This document shows positions 5,609-8,353 of a stretch of DNA of 8,353 nt, one piece after another. A program made the translations under genes and the position numbers. Under the pieces are notes generated by a model that ran no database searches, had not been told where the DNA came from, and saw only the letters and a program-made list of their open reading frames with translations. Source of the DNA: an uncultured Verrucomicrobium sp. (GTDB lineage Bacteria > Verrucomicrobiota > Verrucomicrobiia > Methylacidiphilales > GAS474). The stretch's first letter is position 1. Every line of letters starts with the position of its first letter. The stretch is from positions 1 to 8,353 of the forward strand of contig CAISZB010000561.1 in assembly GCA_903889845.1 (NCBI GenBank). The letters are read 5' to 3'.

Positions 5609-6856
5609 ATGAGTCTTTATTTCCTCCTCCACCCCCTCGCCGGGCTCCGCCACCTGGCCCTCGACGAATGGTCCGACGCACTGCGACAGGCCGGGCACGA
5701 GGTGGAGGAACACACCCTCCGCCGTCCCGACGCCCCGCCGGAGGAGACCTCCGCCGTCGTCGCCGCCGCCATCGCCCGCCGAAAGCCCGCCGCCCTCTTC
5801 GCCGCCAATCCCCTCGTCTTCACTCTGCCCCGGTTCTTCGAGCGGCCCGAGGTCGCCGCCCGGCCCCTCGTCTGCTTCTGGTTCGACGATCCCTACCGGC
5901 CCCTCACCCGCTGGGAACGGGAACCCGGCTTCCTCGACGCCCTGCGGCGGCCCTTCATCCAGCACCGCGTCTGGGACGGCCACTGGCGGACGTGGCTGGC
6001 GGAGCGCCACGGCATCGCCTCCCTTCCCATCCACCTCGCCGCCGATCCGGCCCGGTTCCGTCCCCTGCCGCCTCCGCCGGATGGGAAAGGCGAGGAAGTC
6101 GTCTTCATCGGCACCCTCGCCTCCCGCACTGCGATCGAGACGCGGAAGGCGGCCCTCTCCCCCGTTCTCTCCAAAGCGGCCCGCCAGATCGAGGCCGCCA
6201 TCGTCGGGGGGCCGCTGGGCGCGAATCCCTTTGCCCTCGTCGAATCGGTCCTCGCCGCCCTCCCCTCGCGCCTCCGGGACGAGGTGGAAGCGCTCTCCGC
6301 GCGGACGCCCGACGCCCTCCTCGCCCTCCGCGCCCTGGCGTGGCACCTGGGGAAGAACGAGGTCCGGCGCCGGATGCTCCGCGCCGCCCTCCGGGCCGCC
6401 CCCGTCACCGTCTTCTCCGGCAACCTGGAACAGACCCAGGCCGGGGCCGGGGAACTGGCCTCCCTGGTGGGGGAAGGCGGCCATCCCCTCCGCTTCGTCG
6501 ATACCGGCCGCCTCCCCCTGGCCGACCTTCCGCAGCTCTACGCCCGGGGCTGCCTCCATCTGCAGGGGACCGATCCCCAGTCGGTCGCGGGCGGTCTCCC
6601 CTTCCGTGTCTTCCAGACCACCGCCTGCGGCCAGGCCCTCCTCACCGACGTGAAGCCGGAGCTGTTGGAGTGCTATGCGGAGGGACGGGAGATCGCCTGC
6701 TACCGGACGGAGGAGGAGATCGCCCCCGCCATCGAGAAGCTGCTGGGAGACGCGGCCGGGCGACAAGCCCTGGCCGAGGCGGGACGCCAGCGGTTCCTGG
6801 CCGGGCACACGTGGCAGCACCGGGTGGGGGAAGTGTTGGGGGGGATGCGAAGTTAA
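5609..6856 (+). CDS. CgeB-like glycosyltransferase, possibly flagellin-modifying
   Basis: This 415-residue protein has the layout of the CgeB/DUF3880-type glycosyltransferases (GT-B fold, related to GT4). The N-terminal Rossmann half includes PLVCFWFDDPY (86-96), a hallmark of the group, and a PIHLAADPARFRPL linker (140-153) before the second half, which opens with EVVFIGTL (163-170). The donor-binding C-terminal half carries PFRVFQTTACGQALLTD (331-347), then ELLECYAEGREIACYRTEEE (351-370) and the terminal helix AGRQRFLAGHTWQHR (391-405). It has no signal peptide or membrane segment, so it is cytoplasmic, probably using a nucleotide-sugar donor. The start at 5609 gives the canonical MSLYFLLHPL beginning; no strong Shine-Dalgarno is visible. 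It ends 133 bp upstream of two tandem flagellin genes on the same strand. Related enzymes beside flagellin genes in other bacteria glycosylate flagellin, so that role is inferred from context. Donor and acceptor are unknown. Confidence 0.85.
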   Translation: MSLYFLLHPLAGLRHLALDEWSDALRQAGHEVEEHTLRRPDAPPEETSAVVAAAIARRKPAALFAANPLVFTLPRFFERPEVAARPLVCFWFDDPYRPLTRWEREPGFLDALRRPFIQHRVWDGHWRTWLAERHGIASLPIHLAADPARFRPLPPPPDGKGEEVVFIGTLASRTAIETRKAALSPVLSKAARQIEAAIVGGPLGANPFALVESVLAALPSRLRDEVEALSARTPDALLALRALAWHLGKNEVRRRMLRAALRAAPVTVFSGNLEQTQAGAGELASLVGEGGHPLRFVDTGRLPLADLPQLYARGCLHLQGTDPQSVAGGLPFRVFQTTACGQALLTDVKPELLECYAEGREIACYRTEEEIAPAIEKLLGDAAGRQALAEAGRQRFLAGHTWQHRVGEVLGGMRS

Positions 6857-6898
6857 GAGTGCGGCCCTTCGCTCCCCCCATCGACTCCTCCGCCCAAA

Positions 6899-6932
6899 AC
6901 TTTAATCCTTTTTTTACTCATTTTATACGTTA
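6899..6932 (+). promoter_or_regulatory. AT-rich candidate promoter region of flagellin gene 1
   Basis: Within very GC-rich DNA, this stretch is markedly AT-rich (ACTTTAATCC, a run of seven T, then TTTTATACG). TATACG at 6924-6929 is a fair -10, with TTTAAT at 6901-6906 as a weak -35 at 17-nt spacing, giving a leader of about 55 nt. I could not find a sigma-28 or sigma-54 promoter here, unlike for the second flagellin gene. Confidence 0.3.
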
Positions 6933-6942
6933 CCTTCCCCCT

Positions 6943-6987
6943 GTCCCGGAACGATTCCGGGACGGAGACCCCCAGTCCAGGAAGGAC
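6943..6987 (+). promoter_or_regulatory. Two-hairpin leader of flagellin gene 1, second hairpin holding the RBS
   Basis: The first hairpin is a perfect 9-bp stem: GTCCCGGAA (6943-6951), loop CGA, TTCCGGGAC (6955-6963). It lacks a T tract, so it is probably a leader or stabilising hairpin and not a terminator. The second is GTCC (6975-6978), loop AGGAA, GGAC (6984-6987). The Shine-Dalgarno AGGAAGGA lies across its loop and 3' arm, ending 3 nt before the ATG. Ribosome access would therefore require opening this stem or binding at the loop. A GGA-containing loop over an RBS is the arrangement CsrA recognises, but CsrA involvement is inference. Confidence 0.5.
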
Positions 6988-6989
6988 CC

Positions 6990-7850
6990 ATGAGCCTCAC
7001 CATCGGCACCAACATCGCGGCACTCAGCGCGGCCACGTACCTCGACCGGAACAATTCCGACGCGGCGAAGTCGATCGCCCGCCTCGCCTCCGGGTCGCGC
7101 CTCGCGATCCCTTCGGACGACGCCGGCTCCCTCGCCGTCAGCGGGAACCTCACCGCCCGGATCAGCCGCCTGACCGCCGCCACCTCCGTCACGCAGAGCG
7201 CCGTCTCCCTCGCCCAGACTGTCGACGGCTTCCTCTCCACGATCCAGAATCAGATCACCCGTCTGGGGGAACTGGCGCAGGCGGCGACCAACGGCGTCTT
7301 CAGCAGCTCCGACCGTTCCAACTACCAGGCGGAATTCTCCTCCCTCCTCTCCCAGGTCAACCTCATCGCCACCAGCGCGACCTTCGATGGCCTCTCTCTC
7401 TTCTCCTCCTCCACCGTCACCCTGGCGATCAACGCCAACGGCGCCACGGACACCTTCGTCCTCACCACTGTCGCCACGGCGACGAGCCTCGGGCTGAGTG
7501 CCGTCTCCATCGGTACCGTCACGGCGGCGACGGGGGCCGTCTCCCTCCTCAACGCCGCCATCGCCTGTGTCACCTCCCGCCGTGCCTCGGTCAATGCCGA
7601 CATCTCGAAGTTCAACTTCTACACCACGAACCTCGGCACCGAGCAGACGAACGTCACCTCGGCCAACAGCGCCATCTCCGACCTCGACATCGCCGCCGAG
7701 AGTACCCGCCTCTCGAAGTCGACGATCCTCGCCCAGTTCGGCGTCGCCCTCCTCGCCCAGACCAACACGAACCAAAAGAACGTCCTGGGCCTCCTCACTT
7801 CGTCCTCCTCCGCGACCCTCTCCTCGCGCTCCGCGGGCTTCCTGGCCTGA
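6990..7850 (+). CDS. fliC: Flagellin 1 (short, D0/D1 type)
   Basis: This is a structural subunit of the flagellar filament, exported by the flagellar type III apparatus and therefore lacking a cleaved signal peptide. The 286 residues hold little more than the conserved D0/D1 helices. The N-terminal domain includes TIGTNIAALSAATYL (4-18), RLASGSRLAIPSDDAGSLAVS (31-51) and DGFLSTIQNQITRLGELAQAATN (79-101). The C-terminal domain includes FYTTNLGTEQTNVTSANSAI (210-229), DLDIAAESTRLSKSTIL (231-247) and LLAQTNTNQKNVLGLL (254-269). Only about 80 residues separate the two, rich in Ser/Thr/Ala, so there is no large surface D2/D3 domain. Two oddities stand out: a cysteine (Cys193) in the C-terminal D1 helix, where flagellins usually have none, and a 17-residue Ser-rich tail after the normal LGLL end. 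AGGAAGGA precedes the ATG. Over its first 100 residues it is about two-thirds identical to the flagellin encoded downstream. Confidence 0.95.
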   Translation: MSLTIGTNIAALSAATYLDRNNSDAAKSIARLASGSRLAIPSDDAGSLAVSGNLTARISRLTAATSVTQSAVSLAQTVDGFLSTIQNQITRLGELAQAATNGVFSSSDRSNYQAEFSSLLSQVNLIATSATFDGLSLFSSSTVTLAINANGATDTFVLTTVATATSLGLSAVSIGTVTAATGAVSLLNAAIACVTSRRASVNADISKFNFYTTNLGTEQTNVTSANSAISDLDIAAESTRLSKSTILAQFGVALLAQTNTNQKNVLGLLTSSSSATLSSRSAGFLA

Positions 7851-7862
7851 GTAGTTCTAACT

Positions 7863-7889
7863 AAGCTTAACCAAAAAAAGGTTAAGTTT
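7863..7889 (+). terminator. Hairpin terminator after flagellin gene 1
   Basis: AAGCTTAACC (7863-7872) pairs over 10 bp (one G-T wobble) with GGTTAAGTTT (7880-7889) around a loop of seven A, starting 12 nt after the flagellin 1 stop. The T tract is only three long and inside the stem, so termination may be partial. The 3' arm doubles as the -35 region of the next gene. Confidence 0.55.
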
Positions 7890-7908
7890 CCCTGGCCCGC
7901 GTCGAAAT
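7882..7908 (+). promoter_or_regulatory. Sigma-28 (FliA/SigD)-type promoter of flagellin gene 2
   Basis: TTAAGTTT (7882-7889) matches 7 of 8 positions of the sigma-28 -35 consensus TAAAGTTT. After exactly 11 nt comes GTCGAAAT (7901-7908), matching 5 of 8 of the E. coli -10 GCCGATAA and 6 of 8 of the B. subtilis SigD form GCCGATAT. Sigma-28 is the usual late-flagellar sigma factor for flagellin genes. The predicted start lies near 7915, giving a leader of about 140 nt. Confidence 0.6.
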
Positions 7909-7914
7909 AAAGGA

Positions 7915-8053
7915 CAGAGCCTCGGTTAAAGGACTGAGACTTAAGAGGCGAAAGCCTCGAAAGGCTTCCCGGAGCCTTTGGAAAAATACGGGAATGTCGG
8001 AAGGAATCCGACCCGATCCCATGATGGGAACGGTATTTTAGAAAGGAACTCTT
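7915..8053 (+). promoter_or_regulatory. Long structured 5' leader of flagellin gene 2 (candidate cis-regulatory RNA)
   Basis: Several stems follow one another. (A) CTCGG/CTGAG, 7921-7925 with 7934-7938. (B) GAGGC-GAAA-GCCTC, 7945-7958, a perfect stem with a GNRA tetraloop. (C) AAAGGCT/AGCCTTT, 7960-7979, a perfect 7-bp stem. A perfect 7-bp closing stem AAAATAC/GTATTTT (7983-7989 with 8033-8039) encloses (E) GTCGGA-AGGAA-TCCGAC (7996-8012) and (F) TCCCA-TGA-TGGGA (8017-8029), forming a three-way junction. GCCTC at 7919-7923 could also pair with GAGGC at 7945-7949, competing with stem B. The Shine-Dalgarno AAAGGAA (8042-8048) sits just outside the junction. I recognise no known riboswitch class. 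The structure is read directly from the sequence; a regulatory role is inference. Confidence 0.6.
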
Positions 8054-8353
8054 ATGGCCGTTATTGGAACGAACATCGCCGCCGTCAGCGCGACGAATTA
8101 CCTCAACTACAACAACTCGCAGCTCACCAGCTCGATCACGAAGCTTGCTTCCGGTTCCCGCCTGGCCGATCCGTCCGCCGACGCGGCCGGCGTCGCCGTC
8201 AGTGGTAACCTCTCCGCCCGCATCAAGCGGTTGACCGCCGCCGCCCAGGGCTCCCAGGACGTCGTCTCCGCGGCCCAGACCACGGACGGCTTCCTCAGCT
8301 CGATCCAGAACATCCTCACCCGCATGAGCGAGCTGGCCCAGGAAGCCACCAAC
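8054..8353 (+). CDS. fliC: Flagellin 2, N-terminal part (cut by window end)
   Basis: The ATG at 8054, preceded by AAAGGAA 5 nt upstream, opens a frame that runs unbroken for 100 codons to the window end. It encodes the N-terminal D0/D1 region of a flagellin: VIGTNIAAVSATNYL (3-17), KLASGSRLADPSADAAGVAVS (30-50), NLSARIKRLTAAAQ (52-65) and DGFLSSIQNILTRMSELAQ (78-96). About 66 of 100 residues are identical to flagellin 1, with one gap after the initial Met. It keeps the more typical SADAAGVAVS where flagellin 1 has SDDAGSLAVS, so it may be the major filament protein, with flagellin 1 a minor or segment-specific one. It has its own sigma-28-type promoter and structured leader, so it can be expressed separately from flagellin 1. 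The C-terminal half lies outside the window. Confidence 0.95.
   Translation, partial: MAVIGTNIAAVSATNYLNYNNSQLTSSITKLASGSRLADPSADAAGVAVSGNLSARIKRLTAAAQGSQDVVSAAQTTDGFLSSIQNILTRMSELAQEATN

Noticed and set aside
4754..6820. A 688-codon minus-strand open frame covering coaX and the antisense of the glycosyltransferase
   Set aside because: Only the part from 5554 down has coaX motifs and an RBS. The rest is low-complexity Gly/Glu/Arg-rich antisense of a clear gene, as expected from codon bias at high GC.
6943..6963. The perfect 9-bp hairpin before flagellin 1 as a terminator of the glycosyltransferase gene
   Set aside because: It has no T tract downstream and lies after the likely flagellin promoter; better explained as leader structure.
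8021..8041. A 6-codon upstream ORF (ATG ATG ... TAG) in the flagellin 2 leader
   Set aside because: It has no Shine-Dalgarno of its own, and its start codons are buried in stem F. Too short to support as a leader peptide.
7915..8053. The flagellin 2 leader as a known c-di-GMP riboswitch
   Set aside because: I could not find the conserved GEMM-I core or the class II pseudoknot segments. The fold seen is a different one.
1..8353. CRISPR array, tRNA, rRNA, transposase or phage genes
   Set aside because: No regularly spaced direct repeats, tRNA-like cloverleaf with CCA-arm motifs, rRNA signatures, or recombinase motifs were seen on either strand.

Overview
The window is GC-rich, densely packed bacterial chromosome with six protein genes. 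I place it tentatively in the PVC superphylum, most likely Verrucomicrobiota. The reasons are a nucleotide-transporter-like protein with a HEAT-repeat tail followed by a cyclic-nucleotide-binding gene, the flagellin sequence style (LASGSRL, then AVSGNL), and a dispersed palindromic intergenic element at about 121-185 of a kind I recall from PVC and Chlorobi genomes. This placement comes from pattern recognition, not a database search.

Left part (1-3599): an intergenic stretch carries a nested hairpin terminator for an unseen + strand gene and a folded palindromic repeat. It is followed by a minus-strand two-gene operon. Its first gene encodes a 979-residue membrane protein (ATP/ADP-translocase-like domain plus long HEAT domain). 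Its second gene encodes a 140-residue stand-alone cyclic-nucleotide-binding protein, and the two genes overlap by 7 nt. A sensor protein translationally tied to a transporter-like scaffold is the most functionally suggestive arrangement here.

Middle (3600-5608): a 229-bp element with about 57-bp inverted arms, MITE- or BIME-like, separates the operon from a minus-strand secreted family-3 solute-binding protein with no permease or ATPase beside it. Upstream of that lies a type III pantothenate kinase (coaX). coaX is divergent from the next gene across only 54 bp.

Right part (5609-8353): a plus-strand CgeB-like glycosyltransferase is followed by two tandem flagellin paralogues, the second cut by the window end. 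The glycosyltransferase's position suggests flagellin glycosylation. Both flagellins have structured leaders, and both leaders contain a hairpin with an AGGAA loop. The second flagellin has a convincing sigma-28-type promoter whose -35 element is embedded in the terminator hairpin of the first. Its roughly 140-nt leader folds into at least five short stems, including a closed three-way junction next to the ribosome binding site. This leader is the best candidate for an undescribed regulatory element in the window.
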